Positions 1-12,400 of a DNA stretch of 64,000 bases are shown one piece after another. The first letter of the stretch is position 1, and each line of letters begins with the position of its first letter. The DNA comes from Lumbricus rubellus. Lineage: Eukaryota; Annelida; Clitellata; Crassiclitellata; Lumbricidae. The stretch lies in the NCBI GenBank assembly GCA_945859605.1, contig OX243816.1, positions 36,856,676-36,920,675 of the forward strand, given 5' to 3'. A model generated the notes under the pieces. The model was not told the DNA's origin, did no database searches, and saw only the letters and a list, made by a program, of their open reading frames with translations. Made by a program: the position numbers and the translations under genes.

Positions 1-683
1 CGTTACTACATATTGTGATCTTACGTTTCTTTTTCTCTTCCAAATTGTAAATTTAAGCTTTCTTTCAAATTTAAAGTGATTATCCATGTCAGAGTTCACG
101 TGATTTAGATGGTTTTATTTAAAAGTCTGCCTTATTTTCAACTTTCCAGACTTTTTAAAGTAGAATGAAATTATCAATTTATGCAACTTATTTGCCAACA
201 TTGCCGTGCTTGCTTGCTTTGTTGGCATCGTAGCCATGGTTTTTGCAGCATCATTAACCCTGCTTAACAGAATGCCATGAAAGACTGAACGTCTCATTAA
301 GTAGTAAAATTGTGTTATGTTGTGAGCATGCTGTGAAATTGCCCTGTGGTAGTCCTCTATTGATGCGTATTAGATCTGACATTGTCAATATTCTCCAACA
401 CACAGAACTGCATCTGAGAACTAACATAACTCATGAGGCTGTGTTATAAATGGATAATTGTTTACCTAGCTTTTTGTATGTGTAAAATCGTACATGCATT
501 TGCTTAGCAACCATTATGACTTCCAACCCAGCCCAATTTTCAGTGATTTTGTCATTCACAAAACTTCTTTCTTGTCTGCAACATTTTTATAGTCCCCAAT
601 ATATACTAGCCACCTATACTAATCTGTGTCGGTACCGTGCATACTAACCCTATGAAAGTGAATATTACCTTTGCTATATTACC
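1..683. other. No gene recognised; probable intron of the kinase-caspase gene
   Basis: I find no convincing exon here on either strand. The kinase N-lobe exons (glycine loop, VAIK lysine) that must precede the first visible kinase exon were not found here or in 2339-2466, so they probably lie upstream of the window. The 60-codon open frame on the minus strand at 115-297 shows no family features. Confidence 0.4.
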
Positions 684-2338
684 TTTTTTTTTTTTTTTTT
701 TTTCAAATCAAATTTTATTTTGTAACCAACCAATCTTTTACAATTATGCAGTTACAAATCACATTTTCAAATTAGAATGGCCACAAGGATGGGCCCTGAA
801 GGGATCACTGACCCCGCTGATAGGGACACCTACGTACATGTGAAACGGAAAGATGAAACGGCCGACAATTGCTACCAACAAGAAGTGAATGATTACAACT
901 ACTTCTGGTATCTTAACTAAACCAGACAATGTAAACTCTTAACTACATAAGAAGAAAAAAAGTTAAAGAATCAACAAGTGCAAGACATGTGTGTGTGTGT
1001 GTGTGTGTGCGTGGCTTACATGGACCAACACATTGTTACATCATAACACAATGTTGCCATTATTGACAAGGTGAGAGCGAAACTTTTTCTTAAACAATGA
1101 TAGTGATGGAGATTGCCTAACTTCTTGAGGGATTTTATTCCAGATTGAAGGACCAGTGGCTCTAATACAGAAAAGACGGGTATTTGTGCGAGCAAAGATG
1201 CATCTGTAATTTGACGAGTTTCTTGTTGAATGAGAATGGATCTGAGAAGCAAGATTAAAGAATCCCTTGAAAACAGGAGGGAGCAAACCGTGGTCAAAGC
1301 GATACATAAATTCTCCTGATTGATAGAGTTGAATCTGCTCAAATTTTAATATGTTAAAATCACAAAATAATGGGTTGGTATGCGATAAATATGTAGTACC
1401 AGCCACTTTTCGAATGACCCTTTTTTGGAGTATTATCAGTCTATGCAGTCTAGTAGTGTAGTTAGATGCCCATATTAGATTACAGTATGCTAAGTATGGA
1501 TACACAAGCGAATAATATAGTTTTACACGGATAGAGGAAGGTAGTAGGTATGCAGTACGTGCTATTATCCCAGTATTTTTAGCAATTTTTGAGGAAATAC
1601 ATTTTATATGATCTATCCATGTTAAATGTTGATCCACATAGACTCCCAGAAATTTTGTGGACTCTACCCTAGAGAGATTGGATCCATTAATACATAGTAT
1701 AGGAAGTTGGGAGGGACAGGTTTTCCTATGAGACCTAAATAAGATATAGTTTGTTTTAGTAAGATTAAGTGTAAGTTTATTGGCACAAAACCAATCTGCT
1801 GCTAGTGTCAGCTCTGTATTTACTATATCAAAGAGGGTTTCCAGAGAACTATGAGAATAGAAGACATTCGTATCATCTGCAAACAATATGAAATATAATT
1901 TAGAAGAAACATTAGGGAGGTCATTTATATAAATTAGAAATAGTAGGGGGCCCAAGTTAGAACCTTGTGGTACTCCATATTTAATTGCTTTTAACGCAGA
2001 GAAGGAGCCATTGCAATAGACACATTGCGAACGACTTTCCAAATAACTTTTAAACCACAGAAGTTGATTGCCTCGTACACCATATCTTTCCAATTTGGTT
2101 AATAAAATCTCATGGTCGACCGTATCGAAGGCCTTGGCCAAGTCGAAAAAAACACCTAGTGAGTACTCATTTCGTTCAATGGCAGCAGAAATTCTATCTT
2201 GCATACTTAACAAAGACATAGATGGAGAATGCCCAGCTTGAAAACCGTGTTGGGATGAAAATATAATTTCGTTCTTTGCAAGAAACTTATTAATGCGTTC
2301 ATACATAATTTTCTCAAAGAATTTAGAAAAATAGGGGA
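684..2338 (-). mobile_element. 5'-truncated non-LTR retrotransposon (LINE) with reverse transcriptase
   Basis: A minus-strand frame of 421 codons (2306 to 1041) encodes most of a LINE reverse transcriptase. It shows the palm motif FDLAKAFDTVDH, then YGVPQGSNLGPLLFLIYIND, the catalytic FADDTN box, and the thumb motif FLGVYVDQHLTW. The frame continues upstream to about 2338 (LPYFSKFFEK) and then stops resembling a LINE, so the endonuclease and early RT are missing, as is usual for 5'-truncated copies. The 3' end is clear: an AATAAA signal (714-719, minus strand) followed by a 20-base poly-A (684-703). It is of the jockey/CR1-like superfamily by its motifs. The RT frame is open, so the copy is fairly young. 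It sits in an intron of the kinase-caspase gene, antisense to it, about 130 bases before the first visible kinase exon. Confidence 0.9.
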
Positions 2339-2466
2339 GCTTTCATTCTCACAGTTTTAAATTTATTTCGATACATTATGAATTTGTTCTTGTTATTCAA
2401 TGTTGGTTTCTTAATATATTTTAAGTAAAGCGATGCCTTTTTTACCTCACCTGTGTTAAATCTTTA

Positions 2467-4685
2467 GTGAAATGCTTATGTATCCTTATATGGACAATGG
2501 CGACCTGACCAAAGTACATGAGAGACTTGATTGGAAAAACCGTCTTCGAATTTTCTATCAGTGCAGTGAAGGATTGGCTTTCCTCCAACGACCAGTTCAA
2601 GGGATCAGGTAAAATGACAGAACCGCATTGAGCAGACCTGCATAAGGTTATTGTCTATTCCATGCACGTATTTTACGTCAAGAGTTTTGTCAGAAATTGT
2701 ACTGGGGTGACTTATTTTCAAAAGACTGTACTTGCAAGCATAGGTATAGGAAAATTTCAGTAGTGGAGGGGCAACATTCTACTTCTGCCTTTCCCCCACC
2801 CCAAATAAATCCAGAATAGTTATTGTCATGCAAATTTTTAACAAATGAATTTGCTGCAATTTTCACCCATTTTTACAAATGCCGTGAATTCAGAACTTTA
2901 TTCCGCAAATTTCTACTCTCCTATCCATAGTGGTTTTTTTAGCTAGTAGCTACTAACTCGATTCGGACAAGTTGGAGCTGGGAGACAATATGTTGTACGA
3001 ATGAGTGTTGAACTTCATGTAGTCTGTTTAATATTTTCCATAAGGCCTACTTGCCCAAAAAACATAAACACCCCAAATTTGCCTCCCCTCTGGATCCTCG
3101 CCTTTTATACCCAAGCCAGGTAAGTTCAACTTATGCCCACTTCTGTATATTTATACATGTGTTCTGGATTTGACCAAAGGACTCTGATATATCAAAACAG
3201 TAAAATGCTGTATTTGCCAATATTACGGTACCATCCATGAGAAAAATCATTTTGTGTGAATATTTTATTAAATGTTGTGCAATGATTGCAGTTGAACTGT
3301 CTACCAATAACGTGCATCGGATATTGCACATACATATACATATATATGTATACATACCTTTTCTGTTGGTTAACTAGGGAACCCTAATTAGTGTCTCTTG
3401 GGTCCATTCAGGTCTCCCTTTGTTCTGAATTGTGAATATAGAACTACGTGACCTATGGAATGTTCAGTCTGCCCAATAAATCGTTGGGTATGGCTATCAC
3501 CAAATTTATCCCGACACATTTTGAACATTTGTAAAGCACGTAGAGATGGTAAGGTGAACCAATTCAGAAGCACTCCCAGTGCGCAGGGTCTCGTGTGAGG
3601 AAGCAGGTTTTGAGAGGAGAGAACGAGTAAGAGAGCGTTTACCAGACAGAATGTTTTAATGCAAACTTACATAGTTTGGACAGTTCAAAGTTTTAGTACA
3701 ACACATACAAATTCAATTTCACACAGGAATGAGATAATTCACGGCGATATTAAACCTGCAAATATCTTGTTGGACGCAAACTTGAACGCTCGGTTGGGAG
3801 ATGTTGGCGTGGCTGCTGAATTGCCTAAGGGTGCCACACACTGCACGGCAACAGCTAACATGCTTTACGGTACAGAAGGATATGAAGATCCCTTTCGTGA
3901 CGAGGACACTGAAAAGGTGGTACGGAGAAAAGAGAATGATGTTTTCAGTTTGGGTATAGGTAAGAGAACTACCGTATATATTTCTTCATGCTAATCTAAA
4001 CTCAAAATGGTTTTCAACCAAGCACCAACAGTGATTAAGATTTTCATAGACTACCAGGGGTAGTTAGATTTTCAGTGTATTTGATAGTTTTATCTGCCAT
4101 TTTGAAAATGTACAGTAGGTAAATCATTGCATATTTCTTTAAATCAGACTTAGCCCTTAAAGATCCGGTCCTGAATTTGAATGATATTTTCAATAAAGCC
4201 CAAGCACAATTATAGTAGTCTAACAATTGGACTACCTTTACTTACTGATTACACAGTTTGGCATGCATTTTCAGTTTTACTTGATGCTTGGCATTCAAAG
4301 TCTGTACGCAGAATTGAAAATGCATGCACGTCTACATATGCATATACAATTATACATGTATGCATGCTAGCATACATACATACCGTACATATAATTCATA
4401 CATAAATACATACATGCATGCACATTGTACAATGTGTACATACATACGCGTTTGGGCACGGTGGTGTAGGGATATGCTCACTGCTCAGTGCTTTGGAGCC
4501 GGAAGGTCACGGGTTCGAATCCACCTCAAGCCATCATGTAGGGACCCTGAGCAAGTCCTTCACTCACTATTGCTCATGCACTTCGATGTGAAACTCTAAT
4601 TCAGCGTCTGTGCTGTAGTCGGAAGTGCCTCTGAATAGAAATCTTGTAGGAGTGCTATAACAAGTGTTCATACATACATAAAAGA

Positions 4686-4716
<31 letters not shown>

Positions 4717-6476
4717 CATACATACATACATGTCATACATACATACATGCATAACATACATGCACAACATACATGCATGCAGTATGTGTCTTATATGTGC
4801 TAGTAAAATTCTCTGTAAAAATAATTGTTTCAGTTGGTCTTCAGTTTCTCAAGTGGCAGCCAGCAGTGCAGAGTGAGAAAAACAGAATGGGTGCAAAATT
4901 GAAACTTATGCTGTGGGCTAAGCTCCTGAAGGAGATTGACCCTTTAGATGCTCGGCAACTTATTTCTTCAGAAAACTTCTTTGACAAAGTAATGTTCATT
5001 GTACTTTATTTTATTTTTACTCTCGTGGCTGTGAACTTTTATGATGCTAGTACTTCTGACCTTGGTTTTTTAATATTAAATGCATTAGTCCTTCAGTTTG
5101 TAATGTGCTTGTATGCTTGTAAATTTGAGAATTTTTACTAGGTAGGTTTTAAACACATAATTATACTTGACTCTAATTCGGTCATGTATTAATACTGCAT
5201 TGTTTGGTTCTCATGAAACTGTTAGTTGATTGGATATGTCTATAGTTCGTGTTTATGGTTTCATTGTATATGTGTGTGATTTTGTACTTATCTGGGGGTC
5301 TTGTTTACATTTTTACTTCCCCTCTTCATTGCACTTTAATGACTAGCTGCATTGTTTCCCACTTGCTTTTGATGCTGCTTGTCTTTACAGTTCTATGAGG
5401 TTATGTAACCTGTATTGACCAAAGTGTAGTAAATGGTATGGAAATCATATGCCCTTGGTCAGTAAAGAGTTAAGGAAGTTGCATTCTGGTTTTTTCTAGG
5501 TTGCCTCAATGCCTCATGTATATTGGCACATTGTACACTAGTTGTGAAATATGATAGGTTATTATTGGCATTAATAAAGAGGTGAGTTTCTGTTACCAAT
5601 AAGCATCTGACCAGTACTGGTATATTTCCTGTACTTAAAACAAAATGTAACCTAACAGTCATCCTAATTCACAATGGCGTCTTATGAATTATGATTGCTT
5701 CAATGATGCCTTGTGAACCATACAATGTTCGGAGTTATTCCAAGGAAACTTGCAGCCTGAAAGTCAATCATTGGACTGAATTGGATCCCCACTATGCCCT
5801 AGATACAAAAAGATGAGCTGAAACCAAGTCATAGCAAATCGTTTCACAAATGGCAAGCAGCTCTACGATGTCTACATTCATAAGAGTCGCAAGGCCTGAA
5901 ATGGGTTTCGAGCCCAGAGTTTGAGGTTGTAAAAAAAACTTGCAGTTCAGGACAGAAATGTTATTCAATATCACAGAATTAATGTGATCAAGCTGAGAAT
6001 TGAAGATATAATAGTTGCCCAGATTTGAAATCATGAAGTAAACATGGCAGTGCTATTGGACTCTATAACATGGACGCAGTTTGATGGGCATTTCTTGATG
6101 CTTGTCTTGAAGAAAGTCGTGTGAAGCCGCAACCACTTGTGAGTTCATGCTTTTGTCACTTAATGGCTTTTCTTTGTCACTTAATGGCTTTTCTTTGTCA
6201 ACATCATCTGATTGCTTAAGGTGTAAAGCATAAAGTAATTGGACATTAATACATTTATATAGTGTAACCACTAACCTCAAATGAATTGCATTAGCTTTAA
6301 ACATTATGTGCTGTGGTGTTGCATGTATCTTTGTAAGATTGTTTCATTTACAGAACATCTGGCACCAAGATGAAAAAGACAGCATGGTGAACAAGGAAGT
6401 GGCTGTGCTAATTGTGGCATGTCTGCAACCGCCAAAGGAACGCATTTCAGCTGAAGGTCTGGCCTGTAAGCTGAAA
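2467..6476 (+). CDS. Kinase C-lobe exons of the kinase-caspase gene
   Basis: Exon 2467-2608 carries MLMYPYMDNGDL (hinge) and LDWKNRLRIFYQCSEGLAFL (alpha-E helix). Exon 3727-3959 has the catalytic loop HGDIKPAN (HRD read as HGD), the metal-binding DVG in place of DFG, the activation-segment end YGTEGYEDP, and DVFSLGI of subdomain IX. Exon 4834-4988 continues with VGLQFLKWQPA and a polar helix. Exon 6354-6476 ends the lobe with CLQPPKERISAEGLA, the subdomain XI arginine motif. The layout is that of IRAK/Pelle and plant receptor-like kinases. Catalytic Asp, Asn and metal-binding Asp are present, so the domain may be active; the VAIK lysine cannot be checked. Splice phases between these exons are 2, 1 and 0. 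Confidence 0.8.
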
Positions 6477-9400
6477 GTGAGTTCCCTTTATTCAAATGAC
6501 AACCTATAAGCTGCCACACCTGAGTTAACATAATACATGTGCTATAAACTTGTTTCATTAAAAGGAAGGAATGCAGTTGACAGTGGAATATAACTTGGCG
6601 AAATACTAAACATAGGAAGACAAGGCTCCAATATGTTTATAAGCCAAGAGTATAGTTGAAAATCACTAACCACTACTGTTTTGTTGAATGGGACAATAGC
6701 TAATTAGCTATGCAGTAAGTGAGACGGATATTTCAATTGTTTCATCAAATCTTTTATGATTAAGTTTCAGTAGTTTTAAAACTGTATTGTTACTTGAGGA
6801 ACATCGGGTAGCAGAGTGTATGCTGTGTGGGGAATACTGAAAGTAGAAGTCACATTATTTCTGTAGTTAGTATTGTTAAGATTTTTGCACTGAGGGATGG
6901 CTTGCCCTCATTTATTGCTTGCCCCCATTATCTGCTGCTGCTTGCTGCTGCTGCTGCTTGCTGCCTGCTGGCTTGGCCGGCTCAGCCTGCTGGCCTGGCC
7001 GGCTGAGCCTGGCTGGTTCAGCACAGCCGGCTCAGCCTATGCCCCGCCCCTCTTGCCCAGCCGGCTCAGCCTAGCTGGTTCAGCCCAGCCGGCTCAGCCT
7101 ACGCTCCGCCCCTCTAGCCCAGCCGGTTCAGCCCAGCCGGTTTGGCCTAGCCGGTTTGGCCTAGCCGGTTTGGCCCAGCCGGCTCGGGCTCCGCCTCTCT
7201 AGCCCAGCCGGCTGGCTTAACCTCTGCCCAGCCTGCGCTGGTAGTGTATATAAGGAAGGTTGCTGCTCTTGCTCAGTGCAGACGAATGGCCTGGTGAAGA
7301 ACGCGGTAAAACGCGTAGTAGCTGGCTGATGATCTGGCTTGACGAGCGGTAAAACGTTTGTTGAGTGATACTATTGTGGAGAGAGGTAAAACCCTGAATC
7401 TGTGCCTCGAGCTCGAACATCGGCCTCTTCAGGTGCTCCTCCACGGGACTGGGGTTCGGTTTCCGACTACCGCAACCTAGCTGACGGACGAAGCTGCTAC
7501 GACGACGGTTCTACTCCGGGTGCTGCAGAGGTGCAGACGACGGTCCGTCCTGCTTGACGACGCCGGTTCGAATCCTGACCACCGCGAATCTGCTCCGACC
7601 ATTCACGCAGCCTCTATTGCCTGCTGTGCTCGACGACGCCGACTCGATTCCTGAACGCTTCGCATTCACTCTGGCGCTACATAAACTGCTGCATCGACGC
7701 ACGAACTCTGGCGCTACATAAACTGCTGCATCGACGCACGAACTCTGGCGCTACATAAACTGCTGCATCGACGCACGAACTCTGGCGCTACATAAACTGT
7801 TGCATCGGCGCACGAACTCTGATTCCAGCGTTGTAGAAATTGACACAAACAGTTCGTTCTCGAAGTGCTATAGCGATTGTGACGCAATAAATTACTTGTG
7901 CTGTGAACTCTACATGATCATCGTGGTTTCTTCAATAAACGTGTTTAAGCCTAGCCGGCTAGTCCTTGGTCTACAGCCAAGGCCGTACTGCGCGGACTGA
8001 CTGAGGGTACCTTGACGACTGGGGTTGGTACTCGGCTCCTGGTGTTTTCGCCCAACCCCTGGTCCGCTACAGTATTCCCAGGTAACTGATGAAGGTTAAA
8101 ATGTACAGGTAAAAAGCCATCTTGTACCTATGCACTTCCATTGTTGCGGGGCCATTAAATGCTATTTGATACAATGGGAGATTCTATTTTCTGAACTTCA
8201 ATTTAATAAATTTACACTTTACACTTAGTAGCCCAGCTTGATTTCTCTTACCTTCGAAATGCCTGCTAGCATCATATCAATAATACTAAGCAGAACTCTC
8301 TGTGTGATTATATCTTTCCTTTAATAGTTTTGAACCTGTAATACATACCAGTAAATGTTATGATAAATAGGTATGAACTACAATACTATAACATACTATT
8401 TTAGGATTTATTAAGTGCCTCTCACAATACAATCTAATCAGAGACACTCCCAGTGCAAATATCCCCCTGGGAAAAGAAAAGTTTTAAGGAAACATGCAGA
8501 AACAGTAGTGCTGCATAAAGTAGTAGTAATGCATAAAGATAACAAGTATAATCTTAAATTTGCATCATTTTATTGTGAAGCCCAAGTACAATCTGTTCTC
8601 AGTGTAGTTTTGTTATGACGCATTGTAGGAATTGTTGGTTGCAAATAATATCCCCAAATACATATTGACAGAGAGCAAATCCTGTCAGTATTGTTGCTTC
8701 AATAAAGCAGGTAACCATTTGCTCTTGTTTTACACATTTTTTCAAGGTTCTGCATTGTAGCTAAATTTGATTAATTATTTGCCTATACTGATAAAATCTG
8801 GTAGAAACACTTATCATATTGCATGGGCATGTCCTCCATGATCTTCTCCTGCCTGAATGAGTAACTGGACGCTCCCTTAGGCATCGCACACATAATATAG
8901 TGATTCATTGATTGGAATGGGATTTATCAACAGAATGCTGCATAGGTGGCTTTACAGTAATATTTTAGTAATTTTATTCAACTTGTGATTTAATTTGTAC
9001 GTTTTGTTACCAATTAATACTTCAACGTATTATTATTATGTCCCATTGTGCGTTTGCAAGTGGAGTGATAAATAAAATACTTACTACTTTGCAATGATTA
9101 ACAGTTTTTAGCTTACTGGGTGCATCACTATTATGTGATGCATGTGGTGTTCATTGTAGAGTCGAGTCCTACACTTATTCTGTGCTCTGACAGCTGTCCA
9201 GAAAATTGTAAATTCAAGTGCTTGTGTCGGTCTTGTCACCAGATAGCGTACCGAAACCCACTGTACTGCCCAGAGCATGGTCGTCTGAAGCAATTCATTC
9301 GTAAGTATTATTTTCGTTCTTTGAAGTAGTTGGTTGAGTCCATGAGGTTCCCGGGATCTCAAGAAGTGGCACATGTATATGAGCCAAACTCTGTAGTCAA

Positions 9401-12400
9401 TTTAATAGTTCTGAGAAATTTCACTTGTGGTTTTGCCAATTCAGTGGCAAACGTTGCTATTGCAATTGTATGGTAATTCCTGTCACATTCTGTTTAATTT
9501 TGTATTAGAGGTTTTGTTATTGTCATTATTCACACTAAGTGTTAATGCATAGACTATTTTTGATTCTCACTCTCTTGGTGTCATTCAAGTTAAAAAGTGG
9601 TGAGGTTCACAATTTTTTATGGACAGATGACGGACATATCTATTTTCAAAATTCTCTTCGCTCAGGTCCAGAAGAATGCTTTGCGGTTCTAATCAGTGGC
9701 TGCGACAATATTATTGTGGAAAACCAGAAAACATTTGATGATGACGTACAAGCTATGTTTGACGTCATATGTGATCCAAGAGTAATGGGATTTAGGTATG
9801 TATCTCTCTTTCATGAAGTGTAGCATTCACTCATTCATTGCAATGATGTTAGTTATATGATAAATTGGTAAGCTGTTAATGTAACTTCTGATAATTATGA
9901 TTGTGTAATTTATAATTTATACTACTGTGCAGCTAACAAATGCAGCATTCTGTTCATATTTAGTTAGGGAGTGACTTTGGCATTATAGGCCCCTATGTAT
10001 AATTATATATATTTTTCAGGAGTGCTCCCAGTCCAACCTGGTCGAATAAGAAATGAATGAGGCAGAAAGATTAATACGTATTTGACGAAGGATAACAAGG
10101 AGCTAAAAAAATATAAAGAAATACTGTAAATATGCATTATGCAGGCATCAATAAATTGCTTTAACTATTTTGAAAATAAACTACAGATTTTGAACATGTG
10201 CGGTAGGTCAGATTTAGGCAGAATATTGCCTGTGTTTTGCTTTCAGACGACAGCAATTCTTTGATTGTAAATATTATTGTACAGCTCAATACATAATATT
10301 TAATTGTCTCAAGTTTAGCTACTTGTTCATGAAAATTTGCTGGTTTTTGCGTAAAAACTAAGTCAATGTAATGCCCCAGTGTCCATGGATGAATGCTGAG
10401 AAGTAACATATAAAACAATAAAATTTCCCTTTACTGAAATACTCAAAGGCAGAGAACTTAATGTTTCTGGATATTGTCGGCATAAACAAGAAATAAACAA
10501 GAAATGTCTAAACTTATGAATCTCCCATGTGTGGTTGTTAAATTTAGTGGTATGTGTCAGGGAAAAGATGCATCAATGTTACTGTATGGCCATTTCCCAG
10601 AACACTAATGTGCTTTGCCATCTAATTTAGATAACAGCTTGCAGATATACTTGTGGTTCTGAGAGTTTCAAGTTTAGCATTAAACACCAGTAAAAAGAAT
10701 TTCAAGAATAAGTTTAAAGCCATAAAGTGCATGTGCATTTTGAGTCCAATCTGGCTCAAATACACTTTAAATTTGTGTATTTTTTTAGCCCAGACAATGT
10801 GACTCTTATAAACGAGATCACAATGGAAAAGAGTAAAGAAATCATCAAAGCAATTCAAAAACTGCAACAGAAGGATATAGAATTGCTGATAGTTTACTAC
10901 TCAGGACACGGAAACGGGGAAGACAGTGATCCAGAGCTCAACATTTGCAAAGATGACATTGGCAACATGAAAGATCACAAGTTAAAGGAATATTTGGATT
11001 CAATTAAATGCACTAGACTTCTTGTAATATTAGACTGCTGCTATGCTGCTCGATACCACGTGGTACAGCGAAAACCACGTGGTGCATCAGATAGTCGCTT
11101 AGGATGGCGCATTCAGCTAAATGGAGCTGGAGCATTGAAGATGGCTGACATAACAGAAGACAACAAAAGTGTGTTCACACGCCATCTTGTTCATGCAATA
11201 AACGGTCCGTGGCACACTTGTCCGTCTGCTGATGGAGAAACTGATGCGAATGCACCCCCATGTAATTTATGTACAAAGTTCAAAACACTGTGTGAGGCTA
11301 GAGGTCACATCGACATATATGATGTAGTTGGGTTTTGCTCGGAACACATTAAACTTGAAGCAGAGAATGATGAAGACGACGATCAGGAGACTAATATGAT
11401 GGCAGGAGAACTGAGTGGGTCTGCACCACTGGCTCCTTATAACCCAAAACCATTTACACACATTTTCCGTTTTCAAAACAAAGAAGAAAGTGAAAAGTTC
11501 CACTTGAACCATTTAAAGCAAGAGCCAGATCAAATACTTCAACAATTATGGGATAAAATTAGTAAGTTTACAGATCTACCAGTGTGCACTGATTACTTTC
11601 GTAGACAGAAACTTGGCATTCCTGTGATTTAATTTACTGTAGTTCTTTTAACAAGGAACATAGTGTAGGTTAACTCTTCTCTTTTAATTTTAAGGTAAAT
11701 GTTTCATCATCATCATCATCATTCGTCACCTACTCCACAATGGGAGGGAGCGTTGCACAATGAGCTGATTAAATTTCTCCGTGTCCAATCCTCGGCCACA
11801 ATGACGGCCATGTTCAGGTCTATACCTAGCCCTGCTTAAGTCTGCATCTATCATCCCGAGCCAGGTAGTTCTAGAACGGTCTAGGCCCTAGGGCGTTTCC
11901 AGGAAGGCGGAAACCTGCGCCAGTAGTGCCTGTCTCGAATCCGAGTCTGCTGGCATTCGGGCAATGTGTCCAAGCAGCCCCAGGCACCTCCGTCTAATAG
12001 TACCGCATACCGTTTATAATAAATGTTTATTACCGGTACCTGAAGTTAAATATATATCATCAAAAGGTCTGTAGAGATAATAAAATGATGTAATATTTGC
12101 AATTTCAGAAGCTGTCTGTTCACTACCGAAGTACATGAGTTACAGATGCCTCAAAATGGTAGGACTTGTACGAGGAAGGGAGAATGAATTAAGAACCAAA
12201 AATGAATTATTATGTCAATTCAACCGTGGTCACATTGTAAAGGTTTGCATCCGTAGTGCTGGCTCTGACATAGACATTGAGAGGCATGTTGTTATTTTCT
12301 GTTCGCAACATGACAAGTTCACCGACGTTCTGAACAGTTTTGAAACTGCCTATGATTCATGGTTTAAAAGAGAAGAACCAAGGAAAGATCAGGATCTTGA

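Larger units (their letters stand above)
6875..8071 (+). mobile_element. Probable solo LTR of an LTR retrotransposon
   Basis: The segment starts TGTTAAG and ends GCTACA, so it has the TG..CA ends of an LTR, and is flanked on both sides by GTAT (6871-6874 and 8072-8075), a 4-bp target duplication. Inside are a TATA box (TATATAAG, 7247-7254), a strongly GC-rich CAGCCGGCT-type upstream region, a 37-bp tandem repeat, and AATAAA signals near 7886 and 7934. No gag or pol frame and no second LTR are seen. It lies within a long intron of the kinase-caspase gene. An unrelated promoter-bearing repeat remains possible. Confidence 0.6.

Noticed and set aside
6897..7202. Leu/Pro/Ala-rich 101-codon frame
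   Set aside because: It translates the CAGCCGGCT repeat block of the solo LTR.
9108..9374. Minus-strand 88-codon frame over the Cys-rich exon
   Set aside because: Antisense shadow; splice sites and phases support the plus-strand exon.
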